Assembly: GCA_964516295.1 (NCBI GenBank) | Contig: CAZEYT010000057.1 | Span: 1-17,716, forward strand | Length of the DNA: 17,716 nucleotides | Direction of reading: 5' to 3' | Source of the DNA: CAZEYT01 sp964516295 | GTDB lineage: Bacteria > Verrucomicrobiota > Verrucomicrobiia > Chthoniobacterales > Terrimicrobiaceae | Part shown: piece after piece, positions 7,448-14,861 of the stretch | Layout of the letters: the number at the start of each line of letters is the position of its first letter | Position numbering within the stretch: the first letter of the stretch is position 1 | Notes under the pieces: generated by a model | Told to the model about the DNA's origin: nothing | Database searches by the model: none | Seen by the model: only the letters and a program-made list of their open reading frames with translations | Made by a program: the position numbers and the translations under genes

Positions 7448-8046
7448 GAAAACGAAACCTTCGGGGCCTGCTTCTCCTCGGGATTGTCGATCTGGAACAA
7501 TTCCGCGGGTCCGAACTGGAACATTCCCGCAATGATGTTGGTCGGAAAAACTTCGCGTTTGGTGTTATAGGCCATCACCGAATCGTTGTAAGCCTGACGG
7601 GCAAAGGCGACTTTGTTTTCGGTCGAGGTGAGTTCCTCGGTGAGCTGCAACATGTTTTGATTGGCCTTGAGATCGGGGTAGGCCTCGGCGACGGCGAGAA
7701 GGCGGCCCAAGGCTCCGGTGAGTCCGGCTTCAGCCCCGGAGAGGTCCTTCATGGACTGCGGATCACCGGGATTTGCCGCGGCGCGGGAGCCGGCGGACTG
7801 GGCAAGGTTGCGGGCTTGGGTGACAGCCTCGAGCGTTTGGCTCTCGTGCTTAAGATAACCCTTGGCCGTTTCGACGAGGTTTGGAATGAGGTCGTAGCGG
7901 CGCTTCAACTGGACGTCAATCTGAGCAAAGGCGTTCTTAAAACGGTTACGGAGGGCGACGAGGGCATTGTATTGGCCGATGGCAAAAAGACCGATGATGA
8001 TCGCGAGAACGATCAGCACACCGAAAAAGCCGAGGATGATTTCCAT
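7444..8046 (-). CDS. lemA: LemA family membrane protein
   Basis: The product has 200 residues from ATG 8046; the longer open frame upstream is shadow running into the arsR-type gene. A single N-terminal membrane helix (about 3-22) is followed by the LemA helical domain: YNALVALRNRFKNAFAQIDV, LKRRYDLIPNLVETAKGYLKHE, then EAVTQARNLAQ. These stretches are the family's most conserved features. Most of the protein is expected to be outside the cytoplasm in alpha-helical form. The biochemical role of LemA proteins is not well established; they often neighbour M48 or TPM-domain genes, and neither is found here. The C-terminus (FGPAELFQI) is also typical. Its stop overlaps the trpE start, so it may drive trpE translation, which is a strange pairing. 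Confidence 0.93.
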   Translation of the reverse strand: MEIILGFFGVLIVLAIIIGLFAIGQYNALVALRNRFKNAFAQIDVQLKRRYDLIPNLVETAKGYLKHESQTLEAVTQARNLAQSAGSRAAANPGDPQSMKDLSGAEAGLTGALGRLLAVAEAYPDLKANQNMLQLTEELTSTENKVAFARQAYNDSVMAYNTKREVFPTNIIAGMFQFGPAELFQIDNPEEKQAPKVSFS

Positions 8047-8089
8047 GACGGCAGTTTGTGCCGCAGGCCGCTCCTTCGCAACAGAGAAA

Positions 8090-8440
8090 TCAGCGTTTGG
8101 ACGGGTCGAAAAGTCCGGCCTGACCTTCCAGACGCCGCTGGATGCTTCCACAAACGTGGTCGCAGAGTTCGAAGATTCCGCGGTCGGCAATCTGGTAATA
8201 GACGTTGAGCCCGTCTTTTCGACGGGCCAAGATCCCCGCATCGGTAAGCGCCAGAAGTTGACGCGACACGTTGGCCTGCGTCATGCCCGTTTGTTTGACC
8301 AGCATGGTGACATTTTTTTCACCAGCTTCGAGGGCGATGATCAACCGGAGACGGCTCGCCTCGCCGAGGACGCGGAATCGCGCGGCGATGAGCTCCAGCG
8401 CTTCGGGGGTCATTTGTGACCGGGCTTGGGAATCCGACAT
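8090..8440 (-). CDS. ArsR/SmtB-family winged-helix transcriptional regulator
   Basis: This is a small cytosolic dimeric repressor-type protein of 116 residues from ATG 8440; the long upstream open frame is shadow of hydA. It shows FRVLGEASRLRLIIALEAGE (helix 1-2), then the helix-turn-helix TMLVKQTGMTQANVSRQLLALTDAGIL (45-71) and the wing RRKDGLNVYYQI. The arsenite-sensing ELCVC motif is absent from the recognition helix. Two cysteines, Cys93 and Cys97, sit in the C-terminal helix as ELCDHVC, a spacing seen in many uncharacterised family members, so metal or redox sensing cannot be concluded. It lies 61 bases after hydA and 43 before lemA, in the same direction. It could control the pyrimidine genes or its own segment; no operator was identified. 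Confidence 0.92.
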   Translation of the reverse strand: MSDSQARSQMTPEALELIAARFRVLGEASRLRLIIALEAGEKNVTMLVKQTGMTQANVSRQLLALTDAGILARRKDGLNVYYQIADRGIFELCDHVCGSIQRRLEGQAGLFDPSKR

Positions 8441-8501
8441 AGTGAAAAATTCGCTGGTGCGGGACTCAACGCGGGCGGGAAGCCGGACGCAAGGAAAAAC
8501 C

Positions 8502-9881
8502 TCAGCCGGTCGTCTGGCGGCGAAGGAAGCGGCCGCGACCGGGTGTTCCGACAAACCGCCCATCGCGCGCGGCGATTTCTCCGCGAAGTGTAACAATCTC
8601 CGGTCGGCCCGTGATTTCCCAACCTTCGAAGGCGTTGTAGTCCACCGCAGAGACCTGGTTTGCGGCCGAGAGCGTTCCGCGCCAGGCGGGATCGAAAATG
8701 ACGAGATCGGCGTCCGCTCCGGGCTGGATCGTGCCCTTCTTGGGAAAAAGCCCGAAAATCTTCGCAGCGTTGGTGCTCGCCACGCGTACGAAGGTCGAGA
8801 GGTCGATCCGCCCGGTGGCGACGCCGTGTGTGTAAAGAAGACGGATGCGCTCCTCCAGGGAAGGGATGCCGTTCGGGATCTTGGTGAAATCATTCCGACC
8901 GACCGGCTTTTGTGTGGCAAAGTCGAATGGCGCGTGATCGGTGCCCACCGTATCCACGAGACCCTGGCGAAGGGCGTTCCAAAGAACGGCTTGATTCGAA
9001 GCCTCACGCAGGGGAGGGGACATCACAAACTTCGCGCCTTCGAAATCCGGCAACTCGGCGTAACTTTTGTCGAGGACGAGATATTGGATAAGGGTTTCGA
9101 TGCGGACATCGACCCCCGCGAGGCGGGCGCGGATTGCTTCTTCCAGAGCTTCGCGACAGCTCAGGTGAACAATATAAACCGGTGCGCCAGTACGACCGGC
9201 GAAGCTGAGGAAATGGTGAACGCCCTCGGCCTCGACGACCGGCGGCCGACTTTCATAGTGCCACTCCGAACCGGTCTTTCCTTCCGCAAGAAGGTGCTTC
9301 TGGAGTTCGGCGACCAAGGTTTCGTTCTCGCAGTGCGCCGTCGTTACGACACCCAATTCCCGCGCAAGACGAAGCGTTTGAAAGAGCTCCTCATCCTCGA
9401 TCCCGAAGGCGCCTTTGTAAGCGAGGAAAACTTTGAAAGACTGAACGCCCTCCGAAACAATCTCGCGCAGCTGGGCTTCGGTATTCTTGTCAAACTTCGT
9501 TACGCCCATGTGAAACGAATAATCGCAACACGCGAGGCCCTCACTTTTTGCCCGCCAGGTGCGATAGCCATCGAGCGCTTCCTCGGCGCGGGATGGGCAG
9601 CACATGTCGAAGAGCGTGGTCGTCCCGCCCGCCAGGGCCGCCTGGGTCCCGCTGGCATAGTCGTCCTTTGCATACGTGCCCATGAAAGGCAGGTAAATGT
9701 GCGTGTGCGGATCGATGAAGCCGGGAAAAACCAACTTGTCCGTGGCATCAACAACCGTCGCGCCCCTCGGCACCGGCAGGTGATTGCCGATCGCCGTGAT
9801 GGTTTCGTTTTCGCACCAAATGTCCGCCACGTAGCGCGTGTCCGCCGTGACGATTTCGCCATTCTTGATCAGGAGACTCAT
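8502..9881 (-). CDS. hydA: Dihydropyrimidinase / D-hydantoinase
   Basis: This is a cytosolic zinc amidohydrolase of 459 residues that hydrolyses dihydrouracil or dihydrothymine to the N-carbamoyl beta-amino acid. The metal-binding residues are all present: His59 and His61 in DPHTH, Lys150 in SFKVFLAYKG (the carboxylated bridging lysine), His183 in TAHCEN, His239 in IVHLSC and Asp315 in GTDHAPF. KIPNGIPSLEERIRLLY (334-350) and DADLVIFDP (390-398) are typical of the dihydropyrimidinase branch rather than dihydroorotase or allantoinase. It starts six bases after the mmsA stop. With preA and the amidohydrolase gene upstream it fits step two of reductive pyrimidine catabolism. Confidence 0.95.
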   Translation of the reverse strand: MSLLIKNGEIVTADTRYVADIWCENETITAIGNHLPVPRGATVVDATDKLVFPGFIDPHTHIYLPFMGTYAKDDYASGTQAALAGGTTTLFDMCCPSRAEEALDGYRTWRAKSEGLACCDYSFHMGVTKFDKNTEAQLREIVSEGVQSFKVFLAYKGAFGIEDEELFQTLRLARELGVVTTAHCENETLVAELQKHLLAEGKTGSEWHYESRPPVVEAEGVHHFLSFAGRTGAPVYIVHLSCREALEEAIRARLAGVDVRIETLIQYLVLDKSYAELPDFEGAKFVMSPPLREASNQAVLWNALRQGLVDTVGTDHAPFDFATQKPVGRNDFTKIPNGIPSLEERIRLLYTHGVATGRIDLSTFVRVASTNAAKIFGLFPKKGTIQPGADADLVIFDPAWRGTLSAANQVSAVDYNAFEGWEITGRPEIVTLRGEIAARDGRFVGTPGRGRFLRRQTTG

Positions 9882-9887
9882 AAACGT

Positions 9888-11360
9888 TTATCGGGCCCAG
9901 ACGTCCGCATCGCCGAACCAGCGCGAGGTGGTGACTTTCTGGCGCGTGTAAAAGGCGATGGCTTCGCGGCCCTGGAGGTGAAGATCACCAAAGAAGGATT
10001 CGTTCCATCCGCTGAAGGGAAACATCGCCATCGCCGCCGGGACGCCGACATTGATGCCGACCATTCCCGAGCGGATGCGATGGCGGAACTCGCGTGCGGC
10101 CCGCCCGGACTTTGTGAAAATGGCCGCTCCGTTGCCATAGACGGATTGGTTGGCGATTTCGATGGCGGTATCTAGATCGTCCATGCGAAGCACGCTCAAC
10201 ACCGGTCCGAAAATTTCCTCTTTCATTGGAGTCGTTCCCGGCGCGACGTGGTCGAGAACCGTGGGACCGACAAAAAATCCGGATGGAGCCTCCGCAGGCC
10301 GCAGGTGGCGTCCATCGGCGGCGACTCTCGCGCCCTCGGCCTCACTTTCGGAAATGAGACGCTCGACGCGGTCCCTGTGGGCGGCGGTAATGACCGGCCC
10401 CATTTGCATTTCGGGATTGTTGAAGGTCGGCCCAACCCGCAGGGAGCGGGCGGTTTCGACCAAGGCCGGCACAATGCGATTCCCGGCCTCGCCCACCGCC
10501 ACGGCCATCGAGCCGGCCATGCAGCGTTCGCCCGCGCAACCGAAGGCGGCTTCCGTCAGACCGCGAACCGCCTCATCGACCGGAGCGTCGGGCATGAGGA
10601 GCACAAAATTTTTTGCACCGCCCGCCGCCTGCACGCGCTTGCCGTGGGCGGTGCCGCGGAGGAAGATTTCCCGGGCTACCGGAGTCGATCCGACGAATGA
10701 AATCGCTTGGACAAGAGGATGAGTGAGCAGCGCATCCACGGCTTGGCGTCCGCCGTGAACAAGCTGAAATACCCCCACCGGCAAGCCGGCCTCTTGGAGG
10801 AGTTCCGCCAAGCGTACCGCAGTGAGCGGAACTTTCTCGCTGGGCTTCAGCACAAACGTGTTCCCGCAAGCGAGTGCGAGCGGGAACATCCACAAAGGAA
10901 CCATGGCGGGGAAATTGAATGGCGTGATCCCGACACACACACCGAGCGGCTGGCGGAACGCGTCGCAATCGATGCCGCGCGCCACGTTCTCCAGCGATTC
11001 ACCCATCAAGAGAGCGGACGCACCGGTCGCGTATTCGACCATTTGAATGCCGCGCCGGACATCGCCTCGCGCTTCTGTGAGTGTCTTTCCGTGCTCGGTG
11101 GAAACCAGCGTCACGAGCTCTTCGAGATGCGACTCCAGCAGCGCTTTGTAGCGGAACAAGACTTGCACACGATCCACGACCGGCGTTTCCCACCACCCCT
11201 CAAAGGCCGTATGCGCGGAGCGGACCGCGACATCCACCAGCGCGGCGTCGGCCATCGGGGCCTCGGCGATCAGCTCGCCGAGTGAGGGATTGAAGACCGG
11301 GGAAAGGGCGAAGGCATCGTCACGCCAGACACCATCGATAAAATGGGGGCACTTTTGCAT
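9888..11360 (-). CDS. mmsA: CoA-acylating (methyl)malonate-semialdehyde dehydrogenase
   Basis: This NAD- and CoA-dependent enzyme of the aldehyde dehydrogenase superfamily has 490 residues. It converts methylmalonate semialdehyde to propionyl-CoA, or malonate semialdehyde to acetyl-CoA, with loss of CO2. Asn149 lies in TPFNFPAMVPLWMFP, a stretch characteristic of MmsA, and the catalytic Cys280 is in CAGERCMAGS. The GGAKNF segment (247-252) replaces the LELGGK motif of ordinary aldehyde dehydrogenases, as in MmsA proteins, so the general-base glutamate is absent as expected. EEIFGPVLSVLR and the late FPFSGWNESFFGDLH block also match. Here it probably finishes uracil and thymine degradation after a transaminase encoded elsewhere; valine or inositol catabolism is the alternative. 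It begins nine bases after preA. Confidence 0.95.
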   Translation of the reverse strand: MQKCPHFIDGVWRDDAFALSPVFNPSLGELIAEAPMADAALVDVAVRSAHTAFEGWWETPVVDRVQVLFRYKALLESHLEELVTLVSTEHGKTLTEARGDVRRGIQMVEYATGASALLMGESLENVARGIDCDAFRQPLGVCVGITPFNFPAMVPLWMFPLALACGNTFVLKPSEKVPLTAVRLAELLQEAGLPVGVFQLVHGGRQAVDALLTHPLVQAISFVGSTPVAREIFLRGTAHGKRVQAAGGAKNFVLLMPDAPVDEAVRGLTEAAFGCAGERCMAGSMAVAVGEAGNRIVPALVETARSLRVGPTFNNPEMQMGPVITAAHRDRVERLISESEAEGARVAADGRHLRPAEAPSGFFVGPTVLDHVAPGTTPMKEEIFGPVLSVLRMDDLDTAIEIANQSVYGNGAAIFTKSGRAAREFRHRIRSGMVGINVGVPAAMAMFPFSGWNESFFGDLHLQGREAIAFYTRQKVTTSRWFGDADVWAR

Positions 11361-11369
11361 GGAGGATGT

Positions 11370-12485
11370 TCAGCTCGAAAGCGCCTGCGATTGTTCGACA
11401 AAGTTGTCCCCGTTCCACTCGCCATCGGCTTTGACCATGTTGGAGGCTTTCTGCGCGTCTTTGCGTTCTTTCTGACGTCGGACGAGATCGGCGTGGGTGG
11501 TGAAGTAATCGAGGCTTTGACCGCGGAAATCGGCGAGCGTCTCAAACTTGTGTTTTTCCATAAAGGCGAGGAGTTCCTCCTGAAGCGGCCTGACCATTTC
11601 GTAGCCGAATTTCATGACGCCCGTACAGACTTGGACCGTATCCGAGCCGAGGAGGATGAATTGCGCGGCATCGCCGCCGGTTTCGATCCCGCCCATACCC
11701 GAGAGAGAACGCCCGGGGAATTCGTTGCGGATCATCGTGGCGACTTCCATGCACATGCGAAGCGCAATCGGGCGCACCGCTTTCGACGAGTAGCCGCCGG
11801 GGGTCGTGTAACCTTCCACCGTCGGCTCGGGGCGCAACGTTTCGAGGTTCACGCCCATCACCGAACGGATCGTATTGATTGCGCTGATCCCATGGCAGCC
11901 GGCCCGGAGTGCAGCGCGAGAGGGATCTTCGATATGGGTAATGTTCGGCGTCATCTTGGCCCAGACTGGCTTTTTGGCCGCGCTCATCACCCAGGTGCAG
12001 ACTTCCTCCAAAACTTCCGGATCCTGTCCCATCGCGGCGCCCATTTTGCGTTCGGGCAGGCCGTGCGGACAGGAGAAATTCAGTTCAAACCCATCCACAC
12101 CGGCGTCCTGACACCGTTCGACAATCTCGATCCAAGCCTCGCGGTGGTATTCCTCCATGATCGAGGCAATCAAAACACCGTCCGGATGCAGGTCTTTGCA
12201 TTTCTTGAATTCCTCGATCCAGATGGAAAGCGGACGGTCGCTGATGAGCTCGATGTTTTCCCAGCCGATGACTTCTTTGCCGTCGTTCGCGTGGAGCTTG
12301 GCGTAGCGCGGAGTGACATTGACGACCTTGGAAGCGTCGAGGCTAACCGTCTTGGCGATGACCGCGCCCCAGCCTTCGCGGAAGGCGCGCGAGATCACGT
12401 TCAGGTTCGTCCCGGGAGGGCCGGAGGCGATGACGAAGGGGTTTCTGAGCTGAAGCCCGTCAACGGTGGTGGCGAGGGTGGACAT
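11370..12485 (-). CDS. preA: Dihydropyrimidine dehydrogenase, PreA-like flavin domain without Fe-S domain
   Basis: This is the FMN-binding TIM-barrel catalytic part of dihydropyrimidine dehydrogenase, which reduces uracil or thymine to the dihydro form. The protein has 371 residues. RNPFVIASGPPGTN (14-27) lies near the flavin, NFSCPHGLPERKMGAAMGQD (136-155) holds the catalytic Cys139, and AKMTPNITHIED (176-187), INTIRSVMGVNLETL (204-218) and SGMGGIETGGDAAQFILLGS (262-281) match the family. Typical E. coli-type PreA is about 411 residues and ends in two 4Fe-4S clusters. This one has no cysteine after 287 and ends with a charged tail containing DGEWNGDNFVEQ, recalling from memory the plant PYD1 C-terminus. 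PreT is not in the window, so the electron donor is unknown. It follows the amidohydrolase gene by 54 bases. Confidence 0.93.
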   Translation of the reverse strand: MSTLATTVDGLQLRNPFVIASGPPGTNLNVISRAFREGWGAVIAKTVSLDASKVVNVTPRYAKLHANDGKEVIGWENIELISDRPLSIWIEEFKKCKDLHPDGVLIASIMEEYHREAWIEIVERCQDAGVDGFELNFSCPHGLPERKMGAAMGQDPEVLEEVCTWVMSAAKKPVWAKMTPNITHIEDPSRAALRAGCHGISAINTIRSVMGVNLETLRPEPTVEGYTTPGGYSSKAVRPIALRMCMEVATMIRNEFPGRSLSGMGGIETGGDAAQFILLGSDTVQVCTGVMKFGYEMVRPLQEELLAFMEKHKFETLADFRGQSLDYFTTHADLVRRQKERKDAQKASNMVKADGEWNGDNFVEQSQALSS

Positions 12486-12539
12486 GGAATTTACAACTTT
12501 TGGGGAGGATGGAGCATTTTCGGGGCCACAGGAGAATTT

Positions 12540-13772
12540 TCAACCCTCCAGAATGCGGTTCATGGCCAGAGTGGCGAGTCGGTCGAACGCGCGAACGGCT
12601 GCGACGAGATGCTCTTCGCGGGTGTCTTCCAGCTTGTTGTGACTGATCCCGTGAAGGCTCTGGACAAACATCATCACCGTCGGCACGCCCGCCCGGCACA
12701 CCTCGGCGGCGTCGTGGAGGGGGCCGGATGGAAGGCGGTGGCTCGTCCCGCAGGTTTCGCGGATCGCCGTGTCGCAGAGCTCAATGAGTTCAGGATGAAA
12801 GGGGATCGGTTCGATGTCCCAGATGCGATCCCACGTCACCGTCACCCCGGCTTCCTCCGCAAACCGCTCGGAGGCGATCCGGGCCTCGGAAAGCATGATG
12901 GCGAGTTTTGTGGCATCAAGGTGGCGTTGATCGAGCGTCATGCGGCACTCGGCGACAACGCTGGTCACGATGCCCGGAGCGGTCGTGCAACAGCCAATCG
13001 TACAGACGCCGCCGTGTTCTTTGGCGATGCGATAAATCTCTGGACTCATGCGCGCCGCCGCGAGAAAAGCGTCGCGGCGTCGGTTCATCGGCGTGCTCCC
13101 GGAATGGGCGGCCTGACCGTGAAAGGTGATCGCGTGTCGTTCGACACCGAATGTCCCGAGAACAACTCCCAGCGGGAGATCGAGGTCGAGAAGAACCGGT
13201 CCTTGTTCGATATGAAGCTCCAAATAGGTCGCCGCATTCCGCAGCTCGACGCCCGCGGTCTTGACGGCTTCAAAATCAATTCCCACTGCGTGCAGTGCGT
13301 CCGGGAGCGAAATGCCATCCCGATCGCGAAGGCTGCGGGCTTCGTCCATGTCCAGAGTCCCGGCACACGCGGAGGAACCGAACAGACTCTTTCCAAAACG
13401 CGCCCCTTCTTCATCCGCCCAATCCACAAGACGGACCGTGACCGGCGAGCGGCCGTTTGTTTCCTTCGCAATCCGGCGCAGGATTTCCAGGCCGGCGAGA
13501 AGATTCAGGCTCCCATCAAGCCAGCCACCATTCGGAACGGAATCGATGTGACCGCCAAGGAGAAGAGCCTCCGGGCGGTCTCCGGCGAGCGTGGCCCAGA
13601 GATTGCCCGCGGCGTCGGTGTGAACTTCGACCGGCAGCCCGGCCAGCTTCGAGCGGAACCACTCGCGGGCCTTTGTCCACGTTGGTGTGAACGCCACCCG
13701 CTGTGCGCCGTTTTCGTCTCCGGTGAGCGCCCGCAATTCTTTCAATTCCGAGATCGTCCGCGCTGGATCCAT
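12540..13772 (-). CDS. N-carbamoyl-beta-alanine amidohydrolase (M20-type Zn-dependent hydrolase)
   Basis: This is a cytosolic dinuclear-metal amidohydrolase of 410 residues, the usual family length. It should cleave N-carbamoyl-beta-alanine (or the beta-aminoisobutyrate analogue) to the amino acid, CO2 and ammonia, step three of pyrimidine catabolism. Metal and catalytic residues are visible: His75 in GGHIDSVPNGG, Asp86 in WLDG, the Glu121-Glu122 pair in ADEEGARFG, His187 in ELHIEQGP and His378 in HGISHNKLED. The GPLHDA block (350-355) contributes to substrate binding. An ATG at 13868 would add 32 residues but would overlap the moaA start on the other strand and leave no promoter, so I chose ATG 13772. 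Close relatives act on allantoate or L-carbamoyl amino acids; the hydA/preA context favours the pyrimidine role. First gene of the minus-strand run. Confidence 0.92.
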   Translation of the reverse strand: MDPARTISELKELRALTGDENGAQRVAFTPTWTKAREWFRSKLAGLPVEVHTDAAGNLWATLAGDRPEALLLGGHIDSVPNGGWLDGSLNLLAGLEILRRIAKETNGRSPVTVRLVDWADEEGARFGKSLFGSSACAGTLDMDEARSLRDRDGISLPDALHAVGIDFEAVKTAGVELRNAATYLELHIEQGPVLLDLDLPLGVVLGTFGVERHAITFHGQAAHSGSTPMNRRRDAFLAAARMSPEIYRIAKEHGGVCTIGCCTTAPGIVTSVVAECRMTLDQRHLDATKLAIMLSEARIASERFAEEAGVTVTWDRIWDIEPIPFHPELIELCDTAIRETCGTSHRLPSGPLHDAAEVCRAGVPTVMMFVQSLHGISHNKLEDTREEHLVAAVRAFDRLATLAMNRILEG

Positions 13773-13866
13773 TTCCGGGATGTAATGCCCAGGCGGCGGG
13801 ATGGAAAGATGTTCCGCTCGTCGATAATGCTCGCATTCCCAGCGTGACCGGACCAGCCTTTCGCGC
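13773..13866. promoter_or_regulatory. Divergent promoter region between the pyrimidine run and moaA
   Basis: These 94 bases lie between two divergent starts and are the natural place for both promoters. A GATAAT at 13823-13828 on the plus strand resembles a -10 box and would put transcription start about 30 bases before moaA, but no good -35 is paired with it. The complementary ATTATC could contribute to a leftward promoter. No clear Shine-Dalgarno sequence precedes either start. The assignment rests on position more than on motifs. Confidence 0.4.
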
Positions 13867-14856
13867 ATGGCAGCAGGGCAGGCGATGTTGGCAGATTCCT
13901 TCGGACGGAGGGTGGATTACCTCCGCATCTCCGTCACCGACCGCTGCAATGAGCGGTGTCTCTATTGCATGCCGGAGGGCTACAAGGGCTGGTCGCAACG
14001 CCCGGATCACCTCACGGCGGAGGAAATTCTCGGCACCGTGGAGGCGGCCACGCGGCTGGGCTTTTCGAAGTTTCGGATTACCGGTGGCGAGCCATTGGTC
14101 CGTCGGGATCTGCTCACGATCTGCCGGGGCATCGGACATCTGCCGGGCGTCCGATCTCTGGGACTTTCCACCAATGGTACGCGGCTCGGTCCGGTGGCCG
14201 GTGAATTGAAAGCCGCCGGCGTCCGGTCGGTGAATATCAGCCTCGACGCCCTCGACGCGGCCGTTTACCGAAAAATCACGGGGGGTGACCTCGAATCCGC
14301 GTTGGATGGAATCGAGGCTGCGGTGCGGGCGGGGATTCCTTCCGTGAAGCTGAACTGCGTGCTGCTGGCGGGTCTCAATGAAGACCAGCTCCTGCCGATC
14401 GTTCGCTATGCGGCGAAGCGCGATGTCGTGGTGCGGTTTATTGAGTTGATGCCGTTTGCGCGCACCGCCGGACTGGATGAGGAAAGCTTTTTTCCGGTCG
14501 GCAAAGCGATGGCGAGGCTCGCCGAGGCCGGGGAGCTTGTCGCGCTGCCGGATTATCGGCCCGGCCACGGCCCGGCGGTCTATTATGAATTCCGGCCGCT
14601 GAATGTGCGCGTGGGGTTCATTGGCGCGATGACGACGCCTCACTTTTGCGCGTCCTGTAACAAACTTCGTCTCACGGCCGATGGGAAACTTCGGCCGTGT
14701 CTGGGCCGACATGGCGAGATCGATCTTCTTGCCGCGCTGCGCAGCGGGGGCGGGGCAGCGGATGTTCTCCGCGCGGCCGTGGCGAACAAACCCGAGGACC
14801 ACGAGTTTCTGCGAAACTACGAAACCACACGACCGATGACGGCGATTGGAGGATAG
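13867..14856 (+). CDS. moaA: GTP 3',8-cyclase MoaA
   Basis: This radical SAM enzyme catalyses the first step of molybdenum cofactor synthesis, converting GTP to 3',8-cyclo-GTP for MoaC. The product has 329 residues. The N-terminal cluster motif C-x3-C-x2-C is Cys27, Cys31, Cys34 within SVTDRCNERCLYCMPEG. ITGGEPLVRRDL (71-82) is the SAM-binding GGEP region. The C-terminal cluster uses Cys261, Cys264 and Cys278 in FCASCNKLRLTADGKLRPC. The protein ends in the conserved double glycine (TAIGG), needed for activity in characterised homologues. An internal ATG at 13885 gives MLADSFGRRVDYLRIS, which fits the family start as well, with purine-rich sequence just upstream. No other moa or moe gene is in the window, so the pathway genes are scattered. 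Confidence 0.97.
   Translation: MAAGQAMLADSFGRRVDYLRISVTDRCNERCLYCMPEGYKGWSQRPDHLTAEEILGTVEAATRLGFSKFRITGGEPLVRRDLLTICRGIGHLPGVRSLGLSTNGTRLGPVAGELKAAGVRSVNISLDALDAAVYRKITGGDLESALDGIEAAVRAGIPSVKLNCVLLAGLNEDQLLPIVRYAAKRDVVVRFIELMPFARTAGLDEESFFPVGKAMARLAEAGELVALPDYRPGHGPAVYYEFRPLNVRVGFIGAMTTPHFCASCNKLRLTADGKLRPCLGRHGEIDLLAALRSGGGAADVLRAAVANKPEDHEFLRNYETTRPMTAIGG
14848..14852 (+). promoter_or_regulatory. Shine-Dalgarno site for the squalene-hopene cyclase gene
   Basis: GGAGG lies inside the last codons of moaA and is 9 bases before the ATG at 14862. It is one of the few clear ribosome binding sites in the window and decides this start over the in-frame ATG at 14925, which has no such site. Confidence 0.6.
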
Positions 14857-14861
14857 GCAAC

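Noticed and set aside
8271..10175. Plus-strand open frame of 634 codons opposite hydA and mmsA.
   Set aside because: It is antisense to two clear enzymes with intact catalytic residues; no domain recognised.
11343..13847. Plus-strand open frame of 834 codons opposite preA and the amidohydrolase gene.
   Set aside because: Same reason: a shadow of conserved minus-strand genes, with an arginine- and histidine-rich translation and no motif.
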